This document shows positions 41,241-49,894 of a stretch of DNA of 64,000 nucleotides, one piece after another. Source of the DNA: Bradyrhizobium forestalis (lineage in GTDB: Bacteria; Pseudomonadota; Alphaproteobacteria; Rhizobiales; Xanthobacteraceae); the NCBI RefSeq assembly GCF_002795245.1, contig NZ_PGVG01000011.1, positions 62,001 through 126,000 of the forward strand, written 5' to 3'. Made by a program: the position numbers and the translations under genes. Each line of letters begins with the position of its first letter. Within the stretch, counting starts at the first letter, position 1. Below the pieces are notes generated by a model. The model was not told where the DNA came from. It made no database searches and saw only the letters and a program-made list of their open reading frames with translations.

Positions 41241-42590
41241 TCATCCCATCTGCATCGCTCGCGCCGCCGAACTGTGGCGGCGGATGAGGTCTGCGACATC
41301 GAGGCCCGGGATCGCGCCATCGATCACCGCCCATTTTCCGGCCACCATCACCCGGTCGGCGCGATGCGCCCCGCACAGCACCAGGGCAGCCAGGGGATCG
41401 CCATGGCCGGAGAAGCGCAGCTCATCGAGCCTGAACAGCGCGAGATCGGCGGCCTTGCCGACGGCGATCTCGCCAAGTTCCGGCCGGCCGACACAGGCCG
41501 CCGAGCCCTTGGTGGCCCAGCGCAGCGCGTCCTTGTGGCTGACCTTCGTCACCCCGTAGCGCGCGCGTTGCAGCAGAAACGCGGCCCGCACCTCCTGCAT
41601 CAGATTGGATCCGTCATTGGAGGCCGAGCCGTCGACACCGATGCCGATTCCGACGCCGGCCTCTTCCATGTCGCATACCGGGCAACAGCCGGACGCGAGT
41701 AGCTGGTTGCTGCACGCGCAATGGCTGATGGTCGTCTTCGCCTTGCCGAGCCGCTTGATCTCGTCGTCGTTGAAAAAGATGCCGTGGGCGAGCCAGGTGC
41801 GCGCATTGAGCCAGCCGCATTGCTCGAGATAGTCGAGCGGGCGGCAGCCATACATCTGCTCGCAGAATCTGTTCTCGTCCTCGGTCTCGGCGAGATGGGT
41901 GTGCAGACGCACATCGAGCTTGTCGGCGAGATCGGCGGTGGCGCGCATCAGCGATGTCGTCACCGAGAACGGCGAGCACGGCGCGAGCGCGATCTGCACC
42001 ATCGCATCCGCGCCGCGCTGGTGATGCTTGGCGACCACGCGGGCGCTATCGGCGAGAATGGTGTCCTCGTCCTGCACCACGCCGTCGGGCGGCAGGCCCC
42101 CATCGCGCTGCGACAGGTTCATCGAACCGCGCGTGAGCAACACCCTTAACCCGAGGCGCTTCGCCACCGCCACCTCGATATCGACGGCGTCTTCGAGTCC
42201 GGCCGGGAATACATAGTGGTGATCCGTCGAGGTGGTGCAGCCGGAGAGCAGCAGCTCGGACATCGCCACCGTGACAGCGAGCTCGAGCGCGTCAGGCGTC
42301 AGCCTCGCCCACACCGGATAGAGCGCCTGAAGCCAGGGGAACAGCTCGCGGTCCATCGCGGCCGGCAGCGCCCGCGTCAGCGTCTGGTAGAAATGATGAT
42401 GCGTATTGATCAGGCCCGGCAGCACGACGTGCTCGTCCGCGTCGAACACCGCGACATCAGCGGTTGCGGGCACACCACCGGCCGGCACGAGCTCGACGAT
42501 CCGGCCGTCCTTCACCACGATCCCGCGCTCGGCACCGTCGGCGAGGATGGCCAGGGGATCCCTGATCCAGGTCGAACTTGTGCCACTCAT
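41241..42590 (-). CDS. 8-oxoguanine deaminase (amidohydrolase family)
   Basis: 449 residues from ATG 42590. Metal ligands: LPGLINTHHHFYQTLTR near residue 65, TSTDHHYVFPAG near residue 118, RLHTHLAETEDE near residue 235, GIGIGVDGSASNDGSN near residue 325. WIRDPLAILADGAERGIVV at the start and CACSNQLLASGCCPVCDM are phrases characteristic of the 8-oxoguanine deaminase group, which turns 8-oxoguanine into urate. Placed between the transporter operon (convergent) and the divergent molybdoenzyme genes, it fits purine breakdown. Confidence 0.85.
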   Translation of the reverse strand: MSGTSSTWIRDPLAILADGAERGIVVKDGRIVELVPAGGVPATADVAVFDADEHVVLPGLINTHHHFYQTLTRALPAAMDRELFPWLQALYPVWARLTPDALELAVTVAMSELLLSGCTTSTDHHYVFPAGLEDAVDIEVAVAKRLGLRVLLTRGSMNLSQRDGGLPPDGVVQDEDTILADSARVVAKHHQRGADAMVQIALAPCSPFSVTTSLMRATADLADKLDVRLHTHLAETEDENRFCEQMYGCRPLDYLEQCGWLNARTWLAHGIFFNDDEIKRLGKAKTTISHCACSNQLLASGCCPVCDMEEAGVGIGIGVDGSASNDGSNLMQEVRAAFLLQRARYGVTKVSHKDALRWATKGSAACVGRPELGEIAVGKAADLALFRLDELRFSGHGDPLAALVLCGAHRADRVMVAGKWAVIDGAIPGLDVADLIRRHSSAARAMQMG

Positions 42591-42736
42591 GATCCTGCTT
42601 CTCCTCACACAAGCTGACGGCAGGCCCGCAAGGCGGAGGACGACTGCGTCCCAGCTCCGACTTGTTGTTGCCACTTGGCTCCCGTCTTGCAACACTTCTC
42701 TCGGACCATTCACCCGTCGCAAGCGTTGGCGCAGCC

Positions 42737-43564
42737 ATGGACTTGAATACCATCACAGCCGTCGCCCATCCGCAAACGCGCGCGGAGCTGCCCGTTTGGA
42801 CGGCAGGTGATGCTTGGCTCGCAGGCGGCACCTGGCTGTTCTCGGAGCCGCAAGCGCATCTGACACGACTGATTGATCTCACCGATCTGAAATGGCCGGC
42901 GCTGACGCTCACCGACAGCCACCTCTCGATCGCCGCCACTTGCACCATCGCGGAGCTCGATGGACTCGCCTGCCCGTCCGATTGGCTCGCGGCGCCGCTG
43001 ATCAACCAGTGCTGTCGGGCCTTCCTTGCTTCGTTCAAGGTCTGGAAGACCGCGACCGTCGGCGGCAATCTCTGCATGTCGCTGCCGGCGGGACCGATGA
43101 TCTCGCTCACATCGGCGCTCGACGGCGTCTGCACCATCTGGAAGGCTAGCGGCGGTGAACAGAAGCTTCCCGTCGCCGAATTCGTCACCGGCAACCAGCG
43201 CAACCGCCTGACGCCAGGCGATCTTCTCCGGCAGATCGATATCCCGATCGCCGCAATGAAGCGCCGCTCAGCATTCCGCCAGATCTCGCTGGCGCCGATC
43301 GGCCGCTCGGCGGCGCTGCTGATCGGCAGTCTCGAAGCCGATGATGCGCTGACCCTCACAGTCACCGCGTCGACGGTGCGGCCGATCCAGTTACGCTTTC
43401 GCAAAGCCCCGGACGCGAGCGCGCTCCGCGCCGCGCTCATGCAGCAGATTACCGATGATCTGTACCACGCTGACATCCATGGCGCGCCACTCTGGCGCAA
43501 GCACATGACGCTGCGACTCGCCGAGGAAATTCACGGCGAACTCCTGGGAGCAACGCAGCCATGA
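42737..43564 (+). CDS. FAD-binding subunit of xanthine dehydrogenase-like molybdoenzyme
   Basis: 275 residues from ATG 42737. It carries the CoxM/XdhA FAD domain: the pyrophosphate loop AWLAGGTWLFSEPQAHLTRL (in place of the usual AGGTDL), ATVGGNLCMSLPAGPMI for TxGGN, and GDLLRQIDIPIAAMKRRSAF. It passes electrons from the Fe-S centres to an acceptor such as NAD. Its stop overlaps the start of the large subunit gene (ATGA), so the two are made together. Confidence 0.88.
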   Translation: MDLNTITAVAHPQTRAELPVWTAGDAWLAGGTWLFSEPQAHLTRLIDLTDLKWPALTLTDSHLSIAATCTIAELDGLACPSDWLAAPLINQCCRAFLASFKVWKTATVGGNLCMSLPAGPMISLTSALDGVCTIWKASGGEQKLPVAEFVTGNQRNRLTPGDLLRQIDIPIAAMKRRSAFRQISLAPIGRSAALLIGSLEADDALTLTVTASTVRPIQLRFRKAPDASALRAALMQQITDDLYHADIHGAPLWRKHMTLRLAEEIHGELLGATQP

Positions 43565-46287
43565 GCTTCGAGGTCAATGGAACGAGATTTGCGCAAGAGC
43601 CCCGCGCCGGCCAGTGCCTTCGCACGTTCCTGCGCGAGCTCGGCCATTTCGGCGTGAAAAAGGGCTGCGATGCCGGCGATTGCGGTGCCTGCACCGTATT
43701 GCTCGACGGCGAGCCGGTGCACAGCTGCCTGATCCCGGCGTTCCGGGCCGAGGGCCGCACCGTGACCACGATCGAGGGTTTTGGCGGACATCACGGCACG
43801 CATCCGATGCAGCGCGCCTTCCTCGATGCGCAGGCCTTTCAATGCGGCTTCTGCACCGCCGGCATGATCCTGACCTGCGCCTCGCTGAACCAGGCGCAGC
43901 GTACCGATCTCGGCACGGCGTTGAAGGGCAATATCTGCCGCTGCACCGGTTATCGTTCGATCGAGGATGCGATTCTCGGCGAGACCAATGTCGAGGCGAG
44001 CGTCGACGCCGGCGCCGCCTTCGGCCGCAGCCTGGCGGCTCCCGCAGGCCCCGACATCGTGCGCGGCAAGGCACGCTACACGTTCGACACCGCAATCGAG
44101 GGCCTGCTGCACATCAAGCTGCTGCGCTCGCCGCATGCGCACGCCAGGATCGTCGCGATCGACAAGTCGGACGCTCTTCGCGTTCCCGGCGTGCACGCCG
44201 TGCTGACGCATGAGGATGCGCCGCCTATCCTGATCTCGACCGCGCGGCACGAGAGGGACTGGATGGATCCCGAGGACACCCGTATCCTCGATGACGTTGT
44301 CCGTTTTATCGGGCAAAAGGTTGCCGCCGTCGTTGCCGAGAGCGAAGCCGCCGCCGAGGAGGCGTGCCGCAGGCTGAAGGTCAGCTACGAGATTCTGCCG
44401 GCGCTGATCGATCCTGAGCAGGCGATGGCGCCGGGCGCGCCGATCATTCATCCTGACCGCACCACCGCGAACCGCATCGCCGATCCCCAGCGTAACCTCG
44501 CGGCGGAGACGCATGGCGAGTTCGGCGACGTGGCCGCAGCACTCGCCACCTCCGCCGTCACCTACGAGGCGACCTTCCACAGTCACCGCGTGCAGCACGC
44601 CGCGCTGGAGACCCATGGCGGCCTCGCCTGGCTCGATGACGCCGGCGTGCTCAATGTCCGCACCTCGACGCAAGTGCCGTTCCTGACCCGGCGTGCGCTG
44701 TCGGACATCTTCCAGCTCCCCATGGACAAGGTCCGCGTGTTCTGCGAACGCGTCGGCGGCGGGTTTGGCGGGAAGCAGGAGATGTTCGTCGAGGACATTT
44801 TGGCGCTTGCTGCGCTGAGGACAGGGCGGCCGGTGAAGCTGGAGCTCACCCGCGAGGAGCAGTTCATCGCCACTTCGACGCGGCATCCGATGCGGGTCCA
44901 CGTCAAGGCGGGCGCCGATGCCGACGGCAAGCTCACCGCGCTCCAGCTCGACGTGCTCTCCAACACCGGCGCCTACGGCAATCATGCCGGCCCCGTGATG
45001 TTCCACGCTCTAGCCGAGTCTATCAGCGTCTACAATTGCCCGAACAAGCGGGTCGACGGCGCCGCCGTCTACACCAACACGGTGCCGGCGGGCGCGTTTC
45101 GCGGCTATGGCCTGCCGCAGGCGCTGATCGCGGGGGGAGCCGCGATCGACGAGCTGGCCAGGCAGCTCGGCGTCAGTCCCTACGAGATGCGCCGGCGCAA
45201 TATCATCAAGCCGGGCGATCCCATGCTGTCGCCGCCGCCGTCCGAATATCACGACGTGCTCTACGGCTCCTATGGGCTCGACCAGTGCCTCGACCTCGTC
45301 GAGCGCGCGATGCAGGCCGATGGCCCGCAGCCGGAGCTGTCGCCGGAATGGCTGTTCGGTGACGGCATTGCGCTGACCATGATCGACTCCGTGCCTCCGG
45401 CCGGCCACATCGCCGACGCGACGATCGCGCTCAACGACGATGGCGGCTTTGACCTCACCGTCGGCACCGCCGAGTTCGGCAACGGCACCAGCACCGTGCA
45501 CCTCCAGATCGCCGCGACCACGCTGGCGACCACGGTCGAGAGAATCCGCCTGCATCAGTCCGACACCGCCCATGGCGGCCACGACACCGGTGCCTATGGC
45601 AGCGCCGGCACCTTCGTCGCGGGCAAGGCGACACATGCGGCGGCCATGCAGCTTGCGACCGAGCTGAGGGCGGCCGCCGCTGGCGCGTGGCTGTGCGACG
45701 TGGACACCTGCGTGCTCGATGGGGACGCCGTCGTCAGCGGCGTCCGGCGCATGCCTTTTACGGAGCTGGCGAAGCTCGCGCGCGAACGCGGCCAACCGTT
45801 CGCAGGTGTCGGCAATTCCGTGGGCACGCCGCGTTCGGTCGGGTTCAACGTGCAGGGTTTTCGCGTCGCGGTGAACAAGGGCACCGGTGAGCTCAGGATT
45901 CTCAGGAGCGTGCACGCCGCGGACGCGGGCGTCGTCGCTAATCCCATGCAGTGCCGCGGTCAGGTCGAAGGCGGCGTGGCGCAGGCGCTCGGCGCTGCGC
46001 TCTATGAGGAGATGGTGATCGACGCGAACGGCCGCGTCATGAACCCGAAATTCCGCGACTACCACCTGCCCTCTTTCGCCGACGTTCCGCACACGGAGGT
46101 GTTCTTCGCCGAGACGTCCGACACGATCGGGCCGCTGGGCGCCAAGTCGATGAGCGAGAGCCCGTACAATCCGGTCGCCGCTGCACTCGGCAACGCGATC
46201 GCGGACGCCACCGGCATTCGCTTCACCGCGCCGCCGTTCAAGCCGGACCGGCTGTTCCCGGCGCTGCACGACAAGTTCGGCGGCTAG
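43561..46287 (+). CDS. Fused [2Fe-2S] and molybdopterin subunit, xanthine dehydrogenase-like
   Basis: 908 residues joining a small Fe-S subunit and a large Mo subunit in one chain. Residues ~1-150: plant-type cluster GCDAGDCGACTVLLDGEPVH, then the second cluster FQCGFCTAGMIL and GNICRCTGYRSIEDA. Residues ~165-908: aldehyde oxidase/xanthine dehydrogenase domains, with RVGGGFGGKQEMF and RGYGLPQALIAGGAAIDE, and the catalytic-Glu region GAKSMSESPYNPVAAALGNA, where GE of classical enzymes is SE. Expected reaction: hydroxylation of hypoxanthine or xanthine toward urate, in the cytoplasm (no Tat signal). No XdhC chaperone gene is adjacent. Confidence 0.87.
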   Translation: MSFEVNGTRFAQEPRAGQCLRTFLRELGHFGVKKGCDAGDCGACTVLLDGEPVHSCLIPAFRAEGRTVTTIEGFGGHHGTHPMQRAFLDAQAFQCGFCTAGMILTCASLNQAQRTDLGTALKGNICRCTGYRSIEDAILGETNVEASVDAGAAFGRSLAAPAGPDIVRGKARYTFDTAIEGLLHIKLLRSPHAHARIVAIDKSDALRVPGVHAVLTHEDAPPILISTARHERDWMDPEDTRILDDVVRFIGQKVAAVVAESEAAAEEACRRLKVSYEILPALIDPEQAMAPGAPIIHPDRTTANRIADPQRNLAAETHGEFGDVAAALATSAVTYEATFHSHRVQHAALETHGGLAWLDDAGVLNVRTSTQVPFLTRRALSDIFQLPMDKVRVFCERVGGGFGGKQEMFVEDILALAALRTGRPVKLELTREEQFIATSTRHPMRVHVKAGADADGKLTALQLDVLSNTGAYGNHAGPVMFHALAESISVYNCPNKRVDGAAVYTNTVPAGAFRGYGLPQALIAGGAAIDELARQLGVSPYEMRRRNIIKPGDPMLSPPPSEYHDVLYGSYGLDQCLDLVERAMQADGPQPELSPEWLFGDGIALTMIDSVPPAGHIADATIALNDDGGFDLTVGTAEFGNGTSTVHLQIAATTLATTVERIRLHQSDTAHGGHDTGAYGSAGTFVAGKATHAAAMQLATELRAAAAGAWLCDVDTCVLDGDAVVSGVRRMPFTELAKLARERGQPFAGVGNSVGTPRSVGFNVQGFRVAVNKGTGELRILRSVHAADAGVVANPMQCRGQVEGGVAQALGAALYEEMVIDANGRVMNPKFRDYHLPSFADVPHTEVFFAETSDTIGPLGAKSMSESPYNPVAAALGNAIADATGIRFTAPPFKPDRLFPALHDKFGG

Positions 46288-46301
46288 CGGGATGGTTCGC
46301 T

Positions 46302-46455
46302 TCACCTCTCCCGTAGGGAGAGGTCGGAGCGCATCGAAGATGCGATCCGGGTGAGGGGTTTGGGTCTCACTGAGCGCCGCAGCCCTCACCCGGATTGCTC
46401 AGGCGCGCAATTGCGCGCCATAGCAATCCGACCTCTCCCCGTCGGGGAGAGGTGA
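46302..46455. repeat. Nested palindromic intergenic repeat
   Basis: Outer arms TCACCTCTCCC/GGGGAGAGGTGA enclose inner arms with GATCCGGGTGAGGGG and CCCTCACCCGGATTGC, plus a local palindrome GGCGCGCAATTGCGCGCC near 46401. The form matches a dispersed Bradyrhizobium-type repeat; a related short palindrome recurs at 59499. It sits between the convergent molybdoenzyme and OHCU decarboxylase genes and may end both transcripts. Confidence 0.75.
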
Positions 46456-46485
46456 GCCACCGACAGCCCGCCCGACTTACATGCT

Positions 46486-47376
46486 CTAACTGCCGCGATA
46501 GGTCGAATAGCTCCAGGGCGTGACCAGCAGCGGCACGTGATAGTGATTTTCCGGCTCGCTGATCGCGAAGCGCAACGGGATCTCGTCGAGGAACGGCGGG
46601 TCTGACAGCGGGACGTTGCGCTCTGCGTAATATTTGGCAACGCGGAATCTGAGCTCGTAGCGGCCGATCGGCAATGGACGGCCGCCGATCAAGGGCTGGT
46701 CGGTGCGACCATCCGCGTTCGTCACCGCGTGCGCGATGACGCGGTTCTCGCCAAGGCTCGCAAGCTCCACGAGCTCAACTGGGATGCCCGGCGCGGGCTT
46801 GCCAATGTGATTGTCCAGCACATGCGTCGAGAGCCGCCCGTGCACCTTCAGCCTGTCGTCGGCAATGACGAGCTGATCGAGCCGCAGCGCGGAGATGCGG
46901 CCGATCTCCTCGATCGCACGCCTTATCTCGGTCTTGACGATGTTGGGCTGCCGCGTCTCGAAGTCGCGCAGCACGGAATCCCTGGTGTGACGGCGCACGC
47001 AGACGATATAGGGGAAGCTGAACTTGTCGCGGTAGGCGTTGTTCGCACGCTCGAACGCCGCATATTCGGCCTCCGACAGCCGGTCGAGTCCGGCGCTGTT
47101 CTGCTCGTCGGTCGATTCCACCGTCAGGCCTGCTGCACGTTGCGTCTTGTTGGCGAGATCGGGATGCGCCCGGATCAGCGCCAGCTGCACGTCAGGCTCC
47201 GCACCCTGGATCGCCGCCATCAGCGCAGCGTGCAACTGGTTGATGCCGGCGAACGGCCGCTTTGCCGCAAGCTGCTCGGCGATCCACGGCGAATATTCGA
47301 CGACATTGGCGAGCGCCGCGACGAAATCGGCCTTGCTTGCAGCGTTGAGATCGGCGAGCGAGATCTGCGACATCAT
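46486..47376 (-). CDS. OHCU decarboxylase / 5-hydroxyisourate hydrolase fusion
   Basis: 296 residues from ATG 47376, one base after the stop of puuE. Residues ~1-170 are OHCU decarboxylase (ANVVEYSPWIAEQLAAKRPF, catalytic His in RAHPDLANKTQ, FSFPYIVCVRRHTRDSVL). Residues ~180-296 are HIU hydrolase, a transthyretin-like protein, with LSTHVLDNHIGKPAPGIPVE and the C-terminal signature tetrapeptide YRGS. The two steps follow urate oxidation and give S-allantoin, so the fusion channels an unstable intermediate. The fused order is known from other bacteria. Confidence 0.93.
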   Translation of the reverse strand: MMSQISLADLNAASKADFVAALANVVEYSPWIAEQLAAKRPFAGINQLHAALMAAIQGAEPDVQLALIRAHPDLANKTQRAAGLTVESTDEQNSAGLDRLSEAEYAAFERANNAYRDKFSFPYIVCVRRHTRDSVLRDFETRQPNIVKTEIRRAIEEIGRISALRLDQLVIADDRLKVHGRLSTHVLDNHIGKPAPGIPVELVELASLGENRVIAHAVTNADGRTDQPLIGGRPLPIGRYELRFRVAKYYAERNVPLSDPPFLDEIPLRFAISEPENHYHVPLLVTPWSYSTYRGS

Positions 47377-47377
47377 C

Positions 47378-48313
47378 TCACCCGATCTCGAATGCGTCGG
47401 CGGCAAGATGGGCGTGCTTGTCGTGCCAATGCTGCGCGATCTGCAACCGCGTCGGCACCCAGACGCGCTCATGCTTGCCGACATAGTCGAGGAAGCGGAT
47501 CAGGCCCGCGGCACGGCCGGGCCGGCCGGCGAGGCGGCAATGCAGCCCCACCGACATCATCTTCGGCGCGGTCTCGCCTTCGGCGTAGAGCACGTCGAAG
47601 GCGTCCTTCAGATAGGTGAAGAACTGCTCGCCTTCGGCAAACCCCTGCGGGTTGATGAAGCGCATGTCGTTGGCATCCAACGTATAGGGAATGATGAGCT
47701 GCTTGCCGTTGGCGCCCCTGACCCAATAGGGCAGATCATCGGCATAGGAGTCGCAGAGATAGAGGAAGCCGCCTTCCTCCATCAGCAGCCGGTTGGTGTT
47801 GATCGAGGAGCGCCCGGTGTACCAGCCGAGCGGCCGCGCGCCGGTCGCCTCAAGGTGGACGCGAATGGACTCGGCGATCTCGGCGCGCTCCTGCGCTTCC
47901 GTCATGTCCTTGTGCTCGATCCATTTCAGGCTGTGGCTCGCGATGTCCCAGCCCGACTCCTTCATCGCCGCGACGATCTCGGGATTGCGCTTGAGCGCAG
48001 TGGCAACGCCGAACACGGTGGTCGGCCACTTCCGCTCGTTGAACAGCCGCCACAGCCGCCAGAAGCCGGCGCGCGAGCCATATTCGAACATGGATTCGAT
48101 ATTGGCATGGCGCTGGCCCGGCCAGGGCTGCGCGCCGAGCACGTCGGACAGAAACGCCTCCGAGGCACGGTCGCCGTGCAAAATGTTGTTCTCGCCGCCC
48201 TCCTCGAAATTGACGACGAACTGAACCGCGACCCGCGCATTGCCGGGCCACTCGGGATGCGGCGGATTGCGGCCGTAGCCGCGGAGATCGCGCGGGTAGC
48301 TTGTATCAGTCAC
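47378..48313 (-). CDS. puuE: Allantoinase PuuE (polysaccharide deacetylase-like)
   Basis: 311 residues from GTG 48313, immediately after the TGA of the preceding gene. The PuuE pattern is clear: RDLRGYGRNPPHPEWPGNAR, VNFEEGGENNILHGD, FEYGSRAGFWRLWRLFNER, WDIASHSLKWIEHKDMTEA and SVGLHCRLAGRPGRAAGLIR. Members are metal-independent allantoinases of the carbohydrate esterase 4 fold that open allantoin to allantoate. It lies in an operon with DUF3830 upstream and the OHCU/HIU fusion downstream. Confidence 0.92.
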   Translation of the reverse strand: MTDTSYPRDLRGYGRNPPHPEWPGNARVAVQFVVNFEEGGENNILHGDRASEAFLSDVLGAQPWPGQRHANIESMFEYGSRAGFWRLWRLFNERKWPTTVFGVATALKRNPEIVAAMKESGWDIASHSLKWIEHKDMTEAQERAEIAESIRVHLEATGARPLGWYTGRSSINTNRLLMEEGGFLYLCDSYADDLPYWVRGANGKQLIIPYTLDANDMRFINPQGFAEGEQFFTYLKDAFDVLYAEGETAPKMMSVGLHCRLAGRPGRAAGLIRFLDYVGKHERVWVPTRLQIAQHWHDKHAHLAADAFEIG

Positions 48314-48727
48314 TCAGACTTCCTCGAAGCGGATCGGCAGCGCACCCTTCCACAGCACGCTCTTGCCCAGCGTCGCCAGATTCTCCAGGCCCGAGGTCAG
48401 CGTGATGAAATGGTTGCCGGCGAGCTGGCCCATCTTGCTCGCAAAGTGCACGCCGCCATAGGCGAGCAGGATCTCGGTTTCGCTGATGCCGCCCGGGTAC
48501 AGGATGATCTGGCCGGGCGCGGGATAGCTGGTGTGGTTCTCGTAGCCGACGCCGAAATCGAGATCGCCGAGCGGCATCCACACGCCCTCGCCGCTCCAGC
48601 GCACATGGATGATGTGGCTTTCGAACGGCAGCGCCTTGCGGAACGCGGCGACGGTCTTGGGCGCCAATTGCTCCTCGAAGCGGGCATCGAAGGTGAAATC
48701 GCCGGCGCGGATAACGAGTTTGCTCAT
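48314..48727 (-). CDS. DUF3830 family protein
   Basis: 137 residues from ATG 48727. GDFTFDARFEEQLAPKTVAA, LGDLDFGVGYENHTSYPAPG and GQLAGNHFITLTSGLENLAT match DUF3830, a cyclophilin-like fold family often found in purine or hydantoin clusters without a proven reaction. First gene of the operon with puuE and the OHCU/HIU fusion, all joined by stop-start contacts, so a role in ureide metabolism is likely. Confidence 0.82.
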   Translation of the reverse strand: MSKLVIRAGDFTFDARFEEQLAPKTVAAFRKALPFESHIIHVRWSGEGVWMPLGDLDFGVGYENHTSYPAPGQIILYPGGISETEILLAYGGVHFASKMGQLAGNHFITLTSGLENLATLGKSVLWKGALPIRFEEV

Positions 48728-48817
48728 CTCATCTCTCTGGATCGGGGGCGGTCGCCCCACGGGGAACTTTCAAGCAAAGAGCATTCCCGACAGCTTCACG
48801 CAAGTGGCGCAGCCCCG

Positions 48818-49090
48818 TCACCTGCGGTCGTAGGACCAGCCGAAAATGCCGCTCCGGCGCGTCTCCGGCTCCGGCTCGGCGGCTGGCGGGTCTCTCAGTT
48901 CCGCCTGCGCCGGCGGGGGCGGCGCCGGCAGGGTCTCGCATTTCATGGAGTAGACCAGCTTGCCATCCGCGGTACGCCCGATCGGGGCACAGGGATCGGG
49001 ATGCGCCGCATTGGTCTTCGGCGTCATCTTGACTTGCGCCGCCGCCGGCGAGGCGGCCAGCAGCAGGACCAGCAGATATTTCGACATCAT
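48818..49090 (-). CDS. Small secreted protein, Pro-rich
   Basis: 90 residues from ATG 49090 (or the next codon, 49087). A signal peptide (YLLVLLLAASPAAAQ) is followed by a short domain with two Cys (HPDPCAPIGRTADGKLVYSM, KCETLP) and a Pro/Glu tail ending FGWSYDRR. Probably periplasmic; similar short proteins occur across Bradyrhizobium. Function unknown. Confidence 0.65.
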   Translation of the reverse strand: MMSKYLLVLLLAASPAAAQVKMTPKTNAAHPDPCAPIGRTADGKLVYSMKCETLPAPPPPAQAELRDPPAAEPEPETRRSGIFGWSYDRR

Positions 49091-49309
49091 TGTCGCCTGG
49101 AAACTCGATTGGCCCCATTGAACCGGATTGCGGCGGGCAAGTCCACCTGCGTTGCGAGCACGATTGCCGAATATTTAGCCCGGACCGAAAAACTTGCTCG
49201 CTCCATCGTGATGGCGCCGCCGCTGATATTCGGCAAGCCACATCGCCATGTGAGCCGCGACGACGACAACATTTCTCATGGCTGGAGCGTCGTCACGGGA
49301 GAAACAACG

Positions 49310-49528
49310 ATGCAAAAGACCTTCGCCCTTCTCGGCGTCATGCTGATTGCCGCCGTCACCGTCCAGGCCGCCGCCGCAAACGGCCGCCACCACGCCCGCA
49401 AGGCGCAACGCACTCCTATCACCCAATCGGTCCGTGACTCCAATGCCGCGCTCTGGCCGTCACAGCCGACCGCGCCCGACTGGTCGCGCTATGTCAACGG
49501 TGCGATGTCGGCGCCAGCGGGACGGTGA
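49310..49528 (+). CDS. 72-residue secreted protein
   Basis: ATG 49310 with GGGAG upstream. A signal peptide (FALLGVMLIAAVTVQAAAAN) is followed by a basic then Ser/Pro/Trp-rich mature part of about 48 residues (AALWPSQPTAPDWSRYVNGA). Periplasmic or secreted; function unknown. Confidence 0.68.
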   Translation: MQKTFALLGVMLIAAVTVQAAAANGRHHARKAQRTPITQSVRDSNAALWPSQPTAPDWSRYVNGAMSAPAGR

Positions 49529-49554
49529 TGTTGGAGGTGTAGAGCACTGCTCCG

Positions 49555-49716
49555 TCTCGTGTCCGGGACGCGCTGCAGCGTGCAACGCTGCCGCGCAGAG
49601 CCGGGACCCAGGGCCACATGGTACGGCGCAGATGGATGGGCCCCGGCTCTGCAGCGCACCGCACCGGACGATGCTTCGCATCGCCGGGGACGCTGCGCTG
49701 CGTCCGGGGCACGAGA
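49555..49716. repeat. Dispersed repeat with inverted ends (first of a mosaic)
   Basis: CTCGTGTCCGGGACGCGCTG at the left and CGCTGCGTCCGGGGCACGAG at the right are imperfect inverses around a GC-rich middle. The sequence type (CCGGGGACGCTGCGCTGCGT) is one I associate with dispersed Bradyrhizobium intergenic repeats. No gene. Confidence 0.65.
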
Positions 49717-49774
49717 GGGCTGACGCGCTCGCAATGACGGAGTATGAGGCGATGGCGCGTTCTCCAAGTGACGC

Positions 49775-49877
49775 TGTCATTCCCCGCGCAAGCGGGGAAT
49801 CCAGTACTCCGCGGCCGCTCGATTCAATCACCGCCGTCTCGGAGTACTGGATCGCCCGGTCAAGCCGGGCGATGACA
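49775..49877. repeat. Second mosaic repeat, TGTCATTCCCCGC element
   Basis: TGTCATTCCCCGC at 49775 and GGGCGATGACA at 49877 form imperfect inverted ends. Inside are the hairpin CCCCGCGCAAGCGGGG and the arms CCAGTACTCCG/CGGAGTACTGG. The pattern is typical of a mobile palindromic element in Bradyrhizobium intergenic DNA. Confidence 0.7.
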
Positions 49878-49894
49878 GCGAATGTGTGGTCGCA

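Noticed and set aside
47039..49500. Long plus-strand open frame across the purine operon
   Set aside because: Only the last 72 codons, from ATG 49310 with its own ribosome binding site and signal peptide, look real; the rest is antisense to puuE and neighbours.
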